Source of the DNA: Pseudomonas sp. FP2309
GTDB taxonomy: Bacteria; Pseudomonadota; Gammaproteobacteria; Pseudomonadales; Pseudomonadaceae
Direction of reading: 5' to 3'
NCBI RefSeq assembly: GCF_030687575.1
Contig: NZ_CP117439.1
Coordinates: 5,595,501-5,659,500, forward strand
DNA length: 64,000 bases
Shown here: piece after piece, positions 9,649 through 17,591 of the stretch
Layout of the letters: the number at the start of each line of letters is the position of its first letter
How positions within the stretch are numbered: the stretch's first letter is position 1
Made by a program: the position numbers and the translations under genes
Notes under the pieces: generated by a model
The model's database searches: none
Told to the model about the DNA's origin: nothing
What the model saw: the letters and a program-made list of their open reading frames with translations, nothing else

Positions 9649-10044
9649 ATGCTGACCCTGGGAAACATCTTCGTGTTGATGCTGCTGGCGACCGGTGCCG
9701 CCTGGGTATGGCACAACCACGGCCTGCGCGAGCGGGCGCTGGCGCGGGTCAAGCAGCATTGCGCCAAGCTCGATATCGAGTTGCTCGACGGTGCAGTTGC
9801 GCTCAAGCGCATTGGTTTTGTGAAGGATGCCAACGGGCGCCGGCGTCTGGCGCGGGTCTACAACTTTGAATTCACTGTCACGGGCGAGTCCCGGCACAGT
9901 GGCACCATCACCCAATTCGGCGCCCATAGCGCGCAGATCGAACTGGCGCCCTACCCGTTCGAGGCCAAGGAAGCGCTGCCCAGCGCCGAAGTGATCGAGC
10001 TGAGCCAGTGGCGCCAGGACCACGCGGCCAAGAACCGTCAGTAG
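9649..10044 (+). CDS. DUF3301 family protein
   Basis: 131-residue protein of unknown function with one N-terminal membrane segment (LGNIFVLMLLATGAAWVWHNHGL) and a soluble domain containing YNFEFTVTGESRHSGTITQFG, typical of DUF3301. TTGGAG about seven bases before the ATG supports this start. It converges on and overlaps the next gene by seven bases (10038-10044), so the two stops are interlocked. Confidence 0.85.
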   Translation: MLTLGNIFVLMLLATGAAWVWHNHGLRERALARVKQHCAKLDIELLDGAVALKRIGFVKDANGRRRLARVYNFEFTVTGESRHSGTITQFGAHSAQIELAPYPFEAKEALPSAEVIELSQWRQDHAAKNRQ

Positions 10045-11012
10045 CGGCAGGCTGCCAGCTCGGCCTGCAGCGCAGCCACGTCCTGTGGTGCGCTGAAGAT
10101 CAATTCAATCCGGGTATCGCGACGCCATTCGCTGGGCAGCCAGGTGAACGGGCTGTTATCCACAGCGTTGGCGGACACCCATGCGTCCCGGCTGTGGATA
10201 ACCAGCTTAGCGCGGCGCCACTCAAGGTGCGTGAGCCATTGCGCCAGACGCTCGGGATCGAACGACTGGCTGGGGTGCCAGCGCCAACCAATGCTCCAAC
10301 CGTCCTCCTGGGATTGGCTCAAGCAGATGGGCAACGCGGGATCGCTCCAGACCGCCGGCATCTGCGCCAAGCCTTTGGGCATGTAGACGTTATCCACAGC
10401 CGCACCCGCTTTGGCATACAGGCCCGGCAGCTGTGCCAACGGCAACTGCGCCTGGTGGGTCCAATAGCGCGGGCAGTCGGGTAACTGCTGTTCGATCGCC
10501 TGGCGCTGCGCCGTGTCCAGCGCCTCATCCTTGTTCAACACCAAAAGGCCGGCGCTCGCCAGGGCCTGCTGCTGTGCAGGCGGCAAGGGTTTGCCCGCCG
10601 CCAGGGCCTGGACGTCCAACACCAATACACAAGGCTGCACCGCCAACACCGTCTGCCATGGTGCTTCACGCAACTGTTTGAGCAATTGCGCGGGATGGCC
10701 CAGCCCTGACGGTTCGATAAATAATCGATCGGGCGTGGCCTTACGCAACAGGCGACCCAGGCCGACCTGGAACGGCGCGCCATTCACACAGCACAGGCAG
10801 CCACCCGCGACTTCGCCGAGGGCAATACCGTCATCGTCCTGTGTCAGCAGCGCCGCATCCAGGCCGATCTGGCCGAACTCGTTGATCAACACCGCCCAGC
10901 GCTCGTTGGCCGGCCGTTGGGCGAGCAGGTGCTTGATCAGGCTGGTCTTGCCGGCACCCAGGGGCCCGGCAATCACGTGGGTGGGAATGTTCTGCAGCAT
11001 CAGGGGCATCAT
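10038..11012 (-). CDS. COG0523 (CobW/YjiA-type) GTPase, second copy
   Basis: Metal-chaperone-type GTPase of 324 residues. Motifs in order: Walker A GPLGAGKTSL near residues 16-25, switch motif INEFGQIGLD, the metal-binding CxCC in GGCLCCVNG, Walker B FIEPSGLGHPAQ and the guanine-binding LNKDEA, then a CobW C-terminal domain. Two consecutive ATGs open the frame; 11012 is used. It is the last gene of the dksA2-zigA-DUF1826 operon and so probably induced by zinc shortage. The gene contains three perfect DnaA boxes (10156, 10193, 10390). A role in delivering zinc to target apo-proteins is inferred from family and context. Confidence 0.9.
   Translation of the reverse strand: MMPLMLQNIPTHVIAGPLGAGKTSLIKHLLAQRPANERWAVLINEFGQIGLDAALLTQDDDGIALGEVAGGCLCCVNGAPFQVGLGRLLRKATPDRLFIEPSGLGHPAQLLKQLREAPWQTVLAVQPCVLVLDVQALAAGKPLPPAQQQALASAGLLVLNKDEALDTAQRQAIEQQLPDCPRYWTHQAQLPLAQLPGLYAKAGAAVDNVYMPKGLAQMPAVWSDPALPICLSQSQEDGWSIGWRWHPSQSFDPERLAQWLTHLEWRRAKLVIHSRDAWVSANAVDNSPFTWLPSEWRRDTRIELIFSAPQDVAALQAELAACRY
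10156..10398. promoter_or_regulatory. Cluster of three DnaA boxes inside a COG0523 gene
   Basis: Perfect TTATCCACA at 10156-10164 and 10390-10398, and its complement TGTGGATAA at 10193-10201. Three exact 9-mers in 243 bp is far above chance for GC-rich DNA. Whether DnaA binds here, for instance as a titration site, is inference. Confidence 0.5.
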
Positions 11013-11044
11013 TCAGGCCATGTAGAGCATTTGATCCTACGCGG

Positions 11045-11689
11045 TTACGCCAGCCAATCCAGCGTCAGAATCAATCGGCGCTCATTAGCTTTCAGGGCAG
11101 GTGACCGATGGATCAGACCGTGCGCCTCGTTGCCGTGCCATTTGGTGCCCTTGAGCAGCGCCACTTCACCACACTGGATCTGCTCGATGCGCTCGTGGGG
11201 TTCGGCCTCCGCCTGGCTGAGCTTGCGCCGATCCATCACCCCTTCACGCAGCCACTGGCTGCCGACCCCGGCATAGGTGGTAATCAGCCGCACCGGCACG
11301 TGGTCGACGTGAAAGCGCGGGCACATGGCTTTATCCAGCAACCGCAGGCGCACGCCGATACGCTTGGCGCCGAGCAGGCAGGCAAAGGCGCTGACCAGCC
11401 ATGCGACATCGGCGATAAAGCCTTCGTAGCCCTCAAGATCGCGACAACTGGACGCCAATCCGCGCAAATTCGGCGCAGCATCTTCGCGGTCGAGCTCAAT
11501 GACCATCGAATCGGCCAATGGCTCGTTGAGTGCCACCAGCAAGGCACCGAATTCGGCGATGTGCAGTGGCAATTGGCGCTGCCACAACGCCAGGTTCACG
11601 CCGTCTTCGAGAATGTCGGACAGCGCCAGCGGGGTTTCGCCGCGGGTCTGGCGAATCACCGGGCGCAGGGGGATAACGGGTGCCAGCAT
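11045..11689 (-). CDS. DUF1826 domain protein of the zinc-limitation operon
   Basis: 214-residue protein of unknown function. DUF1826 genes are regularly found next to Zur-regulated COG0523 GTPases. The sequence has several His/Cys-containing stretches that could bind metal (DKAMCPRFHVDHVPVRLITTY, LKGTKWHGNEAHGLIHRSP). These resemble the double-stranded beta-helix arrangement of 2-oxoglutarate/Fe dioxygenases (HVD, then a later H), but that assignment is only a suggestion. The start codon overlaps the zigA stop as ATGA, indicating translational coupling. Next gene downstream is the second COG0523 GTPase. Confidence 0.85.
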   Translation of the reverse strand: MLAPVIPLRPVIRQTRGETPLALSDILEDGVNLALWQRQLPLHIAEFGALLVALNEPLADSMVIELDREDAAPNLRGLASSCRDLEGYEGFIADVAWLVSAFACLLGAKRIGVRLRLLDKAMCPRFHVDHVPVRLITTYAGVGSQWLREGVMDRRKLSQAEAEPHERIEQIQCGEVALLKGTKWHGNEAHGLIHRSPALKANERRLILTLDWLA

Positions 11690-12894
11690 CAGGCTGCCTC
11701 TTCATACCAGGGACCAAATGGATCAGCCAACAGGCGCCAACCTTCAACACCCAGGGCCATTTCTTCATCGGTAAGCAAGCACGCATCCAACTCAGCGCGC
11801 ATCTGGGCGAAATCGATGTTCTGCCCGATAAACACCAGCTCCTGGCGGCAGTCGCCGGTACTCAGCTGCCAGTTGCCCATGATCGCCGCGACGCTTTCTT
11901 CGTCCTGCGGCCACTGGCTTTTCGGCACGAAACGCCACCAGCGCCCGGCGAACCCGTGGCGCATCAAACCACCGGCCTGGGACCAACTGCCCGCATCCTG
12001 ATGCTTGCTGGCCAGCCAGAAAAAACCCTTGGAACGCAGTAATTTGCCGTTAACCCAGGGCCGGTCGATAAAGTCGAAAAAACGTTGCGGGTGGAACGGG
12101 CGGCGTGCGCGATAGGCCGTGGAGGCGATGCCGTATTCTTCGGTTTCCGGCACATGCTCGCCGCGCAACTCCTGCAGCCAGCCCGGCGCCTGTGCCGCGC
12201 GCTCGAAGTCGAAGCGCCCGGTGTTGAGGATTTTGTTCAGCGGTACTTCGCCCATGACCATTGGGATAATTTCCGCCTGGGCATTGAGACGCTCAAGGAT
12301 GGCCATCAACTCTTCGCGCTCGCGGCTGCTGATCAGGTCGATCTTGCTGATCAAAATCACGTCGGCGAATTCGATTTGCTCGATCAACAGGTCAGTGATG
12401 GAACGCTCGTCTTCTTCACCCAGGGTTTCGCCCCGTGAGGCCAGGCTTTCGGCGGCCTGGTAGTCGAGCAAAAAATTCATGCCGTCGACCACGGTGACCA
12501 TGGTGTCCAGGCGCGCGATATCCGCCAGGCTTTGCTCGTTTTCATCGCGGAAGGTGAAGGTTTCGGCCACCGGCAAGGGTTCGGAAATGCCGGTGGATTC
12601 GATCAGCAGGTAATCGAAGCGACCCTCCTTGGCGAGTTTTCCGACCTCTTCCAGCAGGTCTTCACGCAAGGTGCAGCAGATGCAGCCATTGCTCATCTCC
12701 ACCAGTTTTTCTTCGGCGCGGTTGAGGGTGACGTCGCGTTGCACCTCGCTGCCATCGATATTGATTTCGCTCATGTCGTTGACGATCACAGCCACGCGCA
12801 GGTTTTCGCGATTGCGCAGAACGTAGTTGAGCAGCGTGCTTTTACCGGCGCCGAGAAAGCCGGACAACACAGTAACGGGTAGACGGTTGGGCAT
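11689..12894 (-). CDS. zigA: Zur-regulated COG0523 GTPase (ZigA-type zinc chaperone)
   Basis: GTPase thought to deliver zinc to essential proteins when zinc is scarce; 401 residues. Walker [10 protein letters not shown] (about 12-20), [12 protein letters not shown], the metal-binding CICC ([17 protein letters not shown], about 71-75), Walker [18 protein letters not shown] for guanine specificity, and the CobW C-terminal domain ([10 protein letters not shown]). It corresponds in position and type to P. aeruginosa PA5535 and to ZigA of Acinetobacter. It follows dksA2 by 27 bp and overlaps DUF1826, so it is transcribed from the Zur-box promoter at 13360. Confidence 0.93.
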   Translation of the reverse strand: MPNRLPVTVLSGFLGAGKSTLLNYVLRNRENLRVAVIVNDMSEINIDGSEVQRDVTLNRAEEKLVEMSNGCICCTLREDLLEEVGKLAKEGRFDYLLIESTGISEPLPVAETFTFRDENEQSLADIARLDTMVTVVDGMNFLLDYQAAESLASRGETLGEEDERSITDLLIEQIEFADVILISKIDLISSREREELMAILERLNAQAEIIPMVMGEVPLNKILNTGRFDFERAAQAPGWLQELRGEHVPETEEYGIASTAYRARRPFHPQRFFDFIDRPWVNGKLLRSKGFFWLASKHQDAGSWSQAGGLMRHGFAGRWWRFVPKSQWPQDEESVAAIMGNWQLSTGDCRQELVFIGQNIDFAQMRAELDACLLTDEEMALGVEGWRLLADPFGPWYEEAA

Positions 12895-12921
12895 CAGGGA
12901 GTCCTCATCAGGGGTGGCCGG

Positions 12922-13326
12922 TCAAATCGCCCGTTTATGGCGTTCGCGCAGCTCTTCACGTTCTTTGGCTTCAATACACAGGGTGGCGGTCGGGCGCAGC
13001 AGCAGGCGTTGCAGACCAATGGGCTCGCCGGTTTCGCGGCACCAGCCGTACTCACCACGGGCGAGCAACTCGAGGGCCTCATCGATCTTGTCCAGGAGCT
13101 TCTTTTCCCGCTCCAGCAGGCGCAGTTGCCATTGGCGCTGCTCTTCAGCACTGCCCACATCGGCCGGGTCGCTATTGGGTTCCTGCTCGCGCAGTACCAG
13201 GAATTCGCCTTCGATGCGCGCTTGCAACTCATTGCGTTGGGTCAGCAACAGCGCACGAAAGAACCCTCGTTGGGCGTCATTCATGTAATCGGCAGGCGGT
13301 TGGGCCAGCAGGTCTTGTTCGGTCAT
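12922..13326 (-). CDS. dksA2: DksA2, zinc-independent DksA paralogue
   Basis: RNA polymerase secondary-channel regulator that replaces DksA in the stringent response under zinc limitation. 134 residues with the long coiled coil (about 30-95) and an acidic tip containing DPADVGSAEE. Ordinary DksA has a four-Cys zinc finger. Here the region reads YGWCRETGEPIG...ATLCIEAKE, so only two Cys remain (CxxT...CxxA), as described for P. aeruginosa DksA2 (PA5536), which folds without zinc. First gene of the leftward operon; a perfect Zur box lies 33 bp upstream of its ATG. Confidence 0.96.
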   Translation of the reverse strand: MTEQDLLAQPPADYMNDAQRGFFRALLLTQRNELQARIEGEFLVLREQEPNSDPADVGSAEEQRQWQLRLLEREKKLLDKIDEALELLARGEYGWCRETGEPIGLQRLLLRPTATLCIEAKEREELRERHKRAI

Positions 13327-13359
13327 GGCAACGGGATCACGGGTCAGGCTGTTCTTTTA

Positions 13360-13374
13360 TGTTATAGTATAACA
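13360..13374. promoter_or_regulatory. Zur box (perfect 15-nt palindrome), dksA2 / secreted-protein promoter
   Basis: TGTTATAGTATAACA: two exact 7-nt arms about a central G, matching the gamma-proteobacterial Zur consensus core GTTATA-N-TATAAC. It lies between dksA2 (leftward) and the small secreted protein gene (rightward), so one site could repress both. The same palindrome recurs at 15113-15127. Confidence 0.93.
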
Positions 13375-13452
13375 ATACAAATAAGCCAATCCCCCTTGCT
13401 CCCTGCGACGAAGGGCGCAATGCTTGAACACCTCCCCAGCCCGAGAAACCCT

Positions 13453-13821
13453 ATGAAATACCTGGTGTGCGCCCTGTTATTGGCAGCCGCAGGACCTGCC
13501 TGCGCCCAGGCGCCGAGCCTGCTGGCCAACTGCACGCGCAGCGCCAATGTGCTGGCCTGTGCCGACCCGCTGGGCAATAGCTACAGCGTGGCGACCCTCG
13601 GCAGCACCACCTATCTGCGCGGTTTCGAGGTGATCGGCAAACGCTACTGGGCCCAGACCAACAGCCGCTATGGGCAGCTGACGTTCTTTACCGGGTTGGC
13701 GTCGGACGGTGAGGCATGGGTCGGTTATACGCGGCGTGTGGGATGGACCACGATCAACCGGTTTTCCAGCTCCGGGGGCGCCAGCGCCAAGTTCACCTGC
13801 AGCCGCATCACCGGCTGTTAG
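13453..13821 (+). CDS. Small secreted protein of unknown function next to the Zur box
   Basis: 122-residue protein with a clear signal peptide (MKYLVCALLLAAAGPACAQA, cleavage near residue 20). The mature part (~102 residues) contains four cysteines (CTRSANVLACAD near its start, CSRITGC at its end), probably two disulfides, and aromatic-rich beta-like segments (TTYLRGFEVIGKRYWAQTNSRYG). No recognised domain. The start at 13453 puts the signal peptide at the N-terminus; an upstream in-frame ATG at 13420 is less likely. It occupies the position of P. aeruginosa PA5537 and is the only gene downstream of the Zur box on this strand. It overlaps amiA tail-to-tail by four bases. Confidence 0.8.
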   Translation: MKYLVCALLLAAAGPACAQAPSLLANCTRSANVLACADPLGNSYSVATLGSTTYLRGFEVIGKRYWAQTNSRYGQLTFFTGLASDGEAWVGYTRRVGWTTINRFSSSGGASAKFTCSRITGC

Positions 13822-15029
13822 GCCTGCTCGCTCTTCTGTTCCTGCACCCAGGCCATGTAGCTGTTCATCGGTGGGTTCTTCTGGAAGTACTTTTTCAGGC
13901 CTTCAAACAAACCGTCCGCCACAGCCTGTTGGTGACGCGCCGTGACCAGCCGCTGGGCGTCCTGGGCATTGGAGATAAAGCCCGTTTCCACCAGGATCGA
14001 CGGCACATCCGGTGATTTGAGCACCGCAAACCCGGCCTGCTCAACACGCTTCTGATGCAGGCTGGTGATGTTTTGCAGGCTGCCCAATACCGAGCTGCCC
14101 AGTTGCAGGCTGGAGGCGATGGTGGCGTTCATCGACATGTCGAGAATCACACCGGCCAACATCGGGTCCTTGTCCTTGAGATTGAGCAACGTGGTGGCGC
14201 CCAACAGGTCGGCGCCGTTTTCGCGCTGCGCCATAAAACGCGCCGTGGCCGAGGTGGCACCGCCTTCGGACAGCGCATACACAGACGCCCCCGACGCCGT
14301 GAGCCGTGGCGCCGCATCCGCATGCACCGAGATAAACATATCGGCTTTGTGCTGGCGGGCGATGTCCACGCGCTTGCGCAGCGGCACGAAAAAGTCGTCG
14401 TTGCGCACCAGTTTCACGTCAAAGCCCTTCTCGCGTTTCAGGCGTTTGGCCAGCAACTGGGCAATGGACAGCACCACGTCTTTCTCGCGCTGGCCCTTGG
14501 ACCCGACCGCGCCTGGATCCTTGCCGCCGTGACCGGGGTCGACCACCACAATGATGTCGCGCTTGGGGTGGGTTTTATCCACCGGCGCCACTAAGGGTGC
14601 AGGTTCCGCCGCGATTTGACGCGGCGCGTGGGTGGCACTGGTCAGGTCCAGCACCAGGCGGTGCCCCTGCCCGTCCTGAGGCGGCAATACAAAGCTGTTG
14701 AGCTGCATCGGCGCGGCCAGATCGAGCACGATGCGCGTATCCGCCTTGCCGAAATGCCCCGAGCGAATCGAGGTAATGCCGCTGTTTTTCAACTCAAGCT
14801 GAGAAAAGTCGCCACTGAGCCCCGCGCCGCTCAGGTCGATGATCACGCGTTCCGGCGCGGTCAGGGAAAACGTCTTGTACTGCACCGGTCCGCTGAGGTC
14901 GAACACCAGACGCAGCTTGTCGTCCGAGCGCCACAAGCGGGCATTGCGAATCTGCGTGGCGTGCGCGGCGAACGGCAACGCGAACAGCGGGCTGGCCAGG
15001 AGCAGGTTGAGAAGCTGACGTCTGTGCAT
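13818..15029 (-). CDS. amiA: N-acetylmuramoyl-L-alanine amidase AmiA (AMIN + Amidase_3)
   Basis: Periplasmic amidase that cleaves the peptide stem from septal peptidoglycan. 403 residues: signal peptide (MHRRQLLNLLLASPLFALPFAAHA), AMIN targeting domain (about 25-130), then Amidase_3 with the zinc ligands in VVDPGHGGKDPGA, a metal-binding Glu, SVHADA, and the catalytic Glu in LVETGFISN. There is no LysM tail, unlike the longer AmiB of Pseudomonas. The gene is divergent from folE2 across a perfect Zur box, so this zinc enzyme is probably a backup made when zinc is low. It corresponds to PA5538. Confidence 0.93.
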   Translation of the reverse strand: MHRRQLLNLLLASPLFALPFAAHATQIRNARLWRSDDKLRLVFDLSGPVQYKTFSLTAPERVIIDLSGAGLSGDFSQLELKNSGITSIRSGHFGKADTRIVLDLAAPMQLNSFVLPPQDGQGHRLVLDLTSATHAPRQIAAEPAPLVAPVDKTHPKRDIIVVVDPGHGGKDPGAVGSKGQREKDVVLSIAQLLAKRLKREKGFDVKLVRNDDFFVPLRKRVDIARQHKADMFISVHADAAPRLTASGASVYALSEGGATSATARFMAQRENGADLLGATTLLNLKDKDPMLAGVILDMSMNATIASSLQLGSSVLGSLQNITSLHQKRVEQAGFAVLKSPDVPSILVETGFISNAQDAQRLVTARHQQAVADGLFEGLKKYFQKNPPMNSYMAWVQEQKSEQA

Positions 15030-15112
15030 GACAAATACCGCGAAGAGAAGGAGCGTCCGTACTCGACATGACTGAAAAAAGGCTGGAGCAGAAAATTCAT
15101 CGTCGGCCTTAT

Positions 15113-15127
15113 TGTTATACTATAACA
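15113..15127. promoter_or_regulatory. Zur box (perfect 15-nt palindrome), amiA / folE2 promoter
   Basis: TGTTATACTATAACA, arms identical to the site at 13360 and differing only in the central base. It lies between divergent amiA and folE2, about 32 bp before the folE2 start, where bound Zur would block RNA polymerase in both directions. Confidence 0.93.
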
Positions 15128-15158
15128 TGTCGAATTATTTCCAACGATGGACCTGCTT

Positions 15159-16049
15159 ATGAATGCGCTGACTCTGCCGGATATTGCCGCGCAGGCTTCA
15201 CGCCAAGCCTTGCCACTTGACTGGGTGGGCATGTGCGGCATTGCCCTGCCTGTTCTGATCGATGGGCAGCGCCTGACCGCCACCGCAGATGCGGGCGTCA
15301 GCCTCGACGACGGCAGCGCCCGTGGCATTCATATGTCGCGTCTGTACCTGGCGCTGGAAATGCTTGATGAGCAGTCCCTCACACCTGCACTTCTGCGCAA
15401 TGTACTGCAGCGCTTTCTCGACAGTCATGAAGATTTATCTAAGAACGCCTACCTGCGTATCCACACACACCTGCTGCTCAAGCGTCCGGCGTTGGTCAGT
15501 CCTTTGACGGGCTGGAAAACCTACCCAGTGACCATTGAGGCCCGTCTTGAAAACCAGATGTTCCACGTGGAACAAAAAATTGACGTGACCTATTCATCAA
15601 CCTGCCCATGCTCTGCTGCCCTTGCCAGGCAATTGATTCAGCAGCAATTTCTCGACGACTTCGGCGACAAGCCATTGCAGCATGACGCGGTGCTGAACTG
15701 GCTCGGCAGCGCCAACGGCATTGTCGCCACGCCCCACAGCCAGCGCAGCAGCGCGCAGTTGCATGTGCATCTGCAAGGCGATCACCTGGCACTTACCGAC
15801 CTGATCAACGACGCCGAAGCCGCCCTCGGCACCGCTGTACAAACCGCTGTGAAACGTGCGGACGAACAAGCCTTCGCCCTGGCCAACGGGCAGAACCTGA
15901 TGTTCTGCGAAGACGCCGCCCGCCGTCTGAACCTCGCCTTGAAACGCTCGGATGCCGTCAAAGCCTTCCACCTCAAAGTGATCCACGCCGAAAGCCTGCA
16001 CGCGCACGATGCCGTGGCTGAAAGCCGCTGGACGAGACACTCTGCATGA
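15159..16049 (+). CDS. folE2: GTP cyclohydrolase FolE2 (type IB)
   Basis: Converts GTP to 7,8-dihydroneopterin triphosphate for folate synthesis. The type IB enzyme works with metals other than zinc and replaces FolE when zinc is scarce. 296 residues from ATG 15159 (MNALTLPDIAAQ); an ATG at 15147 would add four. The conserved Cys block STCPCSAALA, the HIHMSRLYLALE-type region (RGIHMSRLYLALEML) and the HVEQ segment are present. The codons for MFHVEQ coincide with a perfect parS site. First gene of the rightward Zur operon; its stop overlaps the ABC ATPase start (ATGA). Confidence 0.95.
   Translation: MNALTLPDIAAQASRQALPLDWVGMCGIALPVLIDGQRLTATADAGVSLDDGSARGIHMSRLYLALEMLDEQSLTPALLRNVLQRFLDSHEDLSKNAYLRIHTHLLLKRPALVSPLTGWKTYPVTIEARLENQMFHVEQKIDVTYSSTCPCSAALARQLIQQQFLDDFGDKPLQHDAVLNWLGSANGIVATPHSQRSSAQLHVHLQGDHLALTDLINDAEAALGTAVQTAVKRADEQAFALANGQNLMFCEDAARRLNLALKRSDAVKAFHLKVIHAESLHAHDAVAESRWTRHSA
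15559..15574. promoter_or_regulatory. parS: parS centromere site (ParB-binding), inside folE2
   Basis: TGTTCCACGTGGAACA, a perfect 16-bp palindrome identical to the parS consensus of pseudomonads. It lies within folE2, about 43 kb from parAB (58317-59996) and 47 kb from the DnaA-box-rich gap. I found no second perfect copy in the window. Confidence 0.93.
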
Positions 16050-16714
16050 TCACCTGCACCACTTTGCGCTGGGGCGCCCCCGGCCAACCGCTCACGCCAG
16101 CCCTGGATTTGACCCTCGCTAAAGGCAGCCTCACCGGGGTGATCGGCCCCAACGGCTGCGGTAAAAGCAGCCTGCTCAAAGTCATCGCGGGCCTTCAAAA
16201 GCCATTGGCCGGGAAAGTCACCGTGGAGGTTCCCCGCCGTGGTGGCCTGGCCTTCCTCCCGCAGCAACAACACCTCGACCGCCAGTTTCCTATCAGCCTG
16301 CAAGAGTTGGTGGCGGCCGGTTTCTGGGGCTCCAAGTTCACCCCGCAACAACGCAGCCACCGCCTGCAAGCGGTGCTGGAGGACTGGTGCCTCAGCGGCC
16401 TGGAACAGCGCCCATTAATGGCCTTGTCCGGCGGGCAATTGCAACGCGCCCTCCTCGCCCGCATGAGCCTGACGGATTCGCCCGTGTTGCTGCTCGACGA
16501 ACCCCACGCCGCCCTCGACGAAGACGGCCAGGCGCTGTGCTGGAAACATATCCACGCCTGGCACGCCGAAGGCCGCACGCTGATGGTGGTGTGTCATGAC
16601 CTCGCCTCCGTGCGCCAGCACACCGAGCAAGTGCTGCAGGTCAAAAGCAATGGCTGCGTGTTCGGCCCCAGCAAAGCGCTGATCCGTCCACAGCCACAGA
16701 TGCAGGTGGCTTGA
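16046..16714 (+). CDS. Zinc-type ABC transporter ATP-binding protein
   Basis: ATPase of a metal-importing ABC transporter (ZnuC/AztA type), 222 residues. Walker A GPNGCGKSSLL, Q-loop in FLPQQQHLDRQFP, signature ALSGGQLQRALLARM, Walker B VLLLDEPHAALDEDG and the switch His in VVCHD are all intact. It is translationally coupled to folE2 upstream and to the permease downstream. Distinct from a main znuABC locus, which I do not see here, so this is probably a second, Zur-controlled importer. Zinc as substrate is inferred from family and operon. Confidence 0.9.
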   Translation: MITCTTLRWGAPGQPLTPALDLTLAKGSLTGVIGPNGCGKSSLLKVIAGLQKPLAGKVTVEVPRRGGLAFLPQQQHLDRQFPISLQELVAAGFWGSKFTPQQRSHRLQAVLEDWCLSGLEQRPLMALSGGQLQRALLARMSLTDSPVLLLDEPHAALDEDGQALCWKHIHAWHAEGRTLMVVCHDLASVRQHTEQVLQVKSNGCVFGPSKALIRPQPQMQVA

Positions 16715-17580
16715 TGCACTTCACCGCGCACCTATGGATGCCCTTCGTCGACTTCGTTTTTATGCGCCGCGCCCTGATCGGCGGGCTGGTGCTCGCCTGC
16801 AGTACCGCACCGCTGGGCGTATTCCTGATCCTGCGGCGCATGAGCCTGATCGGTGACGCCGTGGCCCATGGCATCCTCCCCGGCGCCGCCCTGGGCTTTT
16901 GGTTCGCCGGGCTAAGCCTGCCGGCGCTGACCATCGGTGGCCTGGGCGCCGGCCTGAGCATGGCCGGGCTGTCGGCGTGGATCACCCGCCGCACCGGCTT
17001 GCGCGAAGACGCCAGCCTCGCCGCCATCTACCCCATCTCCCTCGCTGCCGGGGTGCTGATACTCGGCATCGCTGGCAAACGCCTGGACCTGCTCCACCTG
17101 CTGTTCGGCTCCGCCCTGGCGGTCGATGAAACCACCCTCACCGGCATGCTCTGGGTTACGGGTTTCAGCCTGATCGCCATGGGGCTGATCTACAAACCGC
17201 TGTTGCTGGACACCCTCGACCCCCTGTTCCTGCAAACCGTCAGCCGTCTGGGTCCGCTGGCCCACGGGCTGTTTCTGACGCTGGTGGTGCTGAACCTGGT
17301 GATCGGCTTCCAGGCGATCGGCGCGCTGATGGTGGTGGGGCTGATGATGCTGCCGGCCATCGCTTCACGCTTCTGGAGCCGGCGCTTGCCGGTGTTGATC
17401 GCAGTCTCGGCGGTGCTGGGATGCCTGTCGGTATGGCTGGGTCTGTTGCTGTCGTTCTACTACTCACTGCCCAGCGGCCCGGCGATTGTGCTGGTGGCTG
17501 GCGGTGGGTACCTGCTGTCCGTGGTCTTCGGTCCGGTGCACGGTTTGCTGCGCCGCCCGCCCTTACTGTCATCCCAATGA
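16714..17580 (+). CDS. Zinc-type ABC transporter permease
   Basis: 288-residue integral membrane protein of the ABC-3 family (ZnuB/AztB type), with about eight hydrophobic segments. The family motif around LRRMSLIGDAVAHGILPGAALGF is clear, as is the later VGFQAIGALMVVGLMMLPAIASRFW. The ATG at 16714 overlaps the TGA of the ATPase gene; a TTG three bases earlier is less likely. It forms the transmembrane channel for the neighbouring ATPase and binding protein. Confidence 0.9.
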   Translation: MHFTAHLWMPFVDFVFMRRALIGGLVLACSTAPLGVFLILRRMSLIGDAVAHGILPGAALGFWFAGLSLPALTIGGLGAGLSMAGLSAWITRRTGLREDASLAAIYPISLAAGVLILGIAGKRLDLLHLLFGSALAVDETTLTGMLWVTGFSLIAMGLIYKPLLLDTLDPLFLQTVSRLGPLAHGLFLTLVVLNLVIGFQAIGALMVVGLMMLPAIASRFWSRRLPVLIAVSAVLGCLSVWLGLLLSFYYSLPSGPAIVLVAGGGYLLSVVFGPVHGLLRRPPLLSSQ

Positions 17581-17591
17581 GGTGTTTCCCG

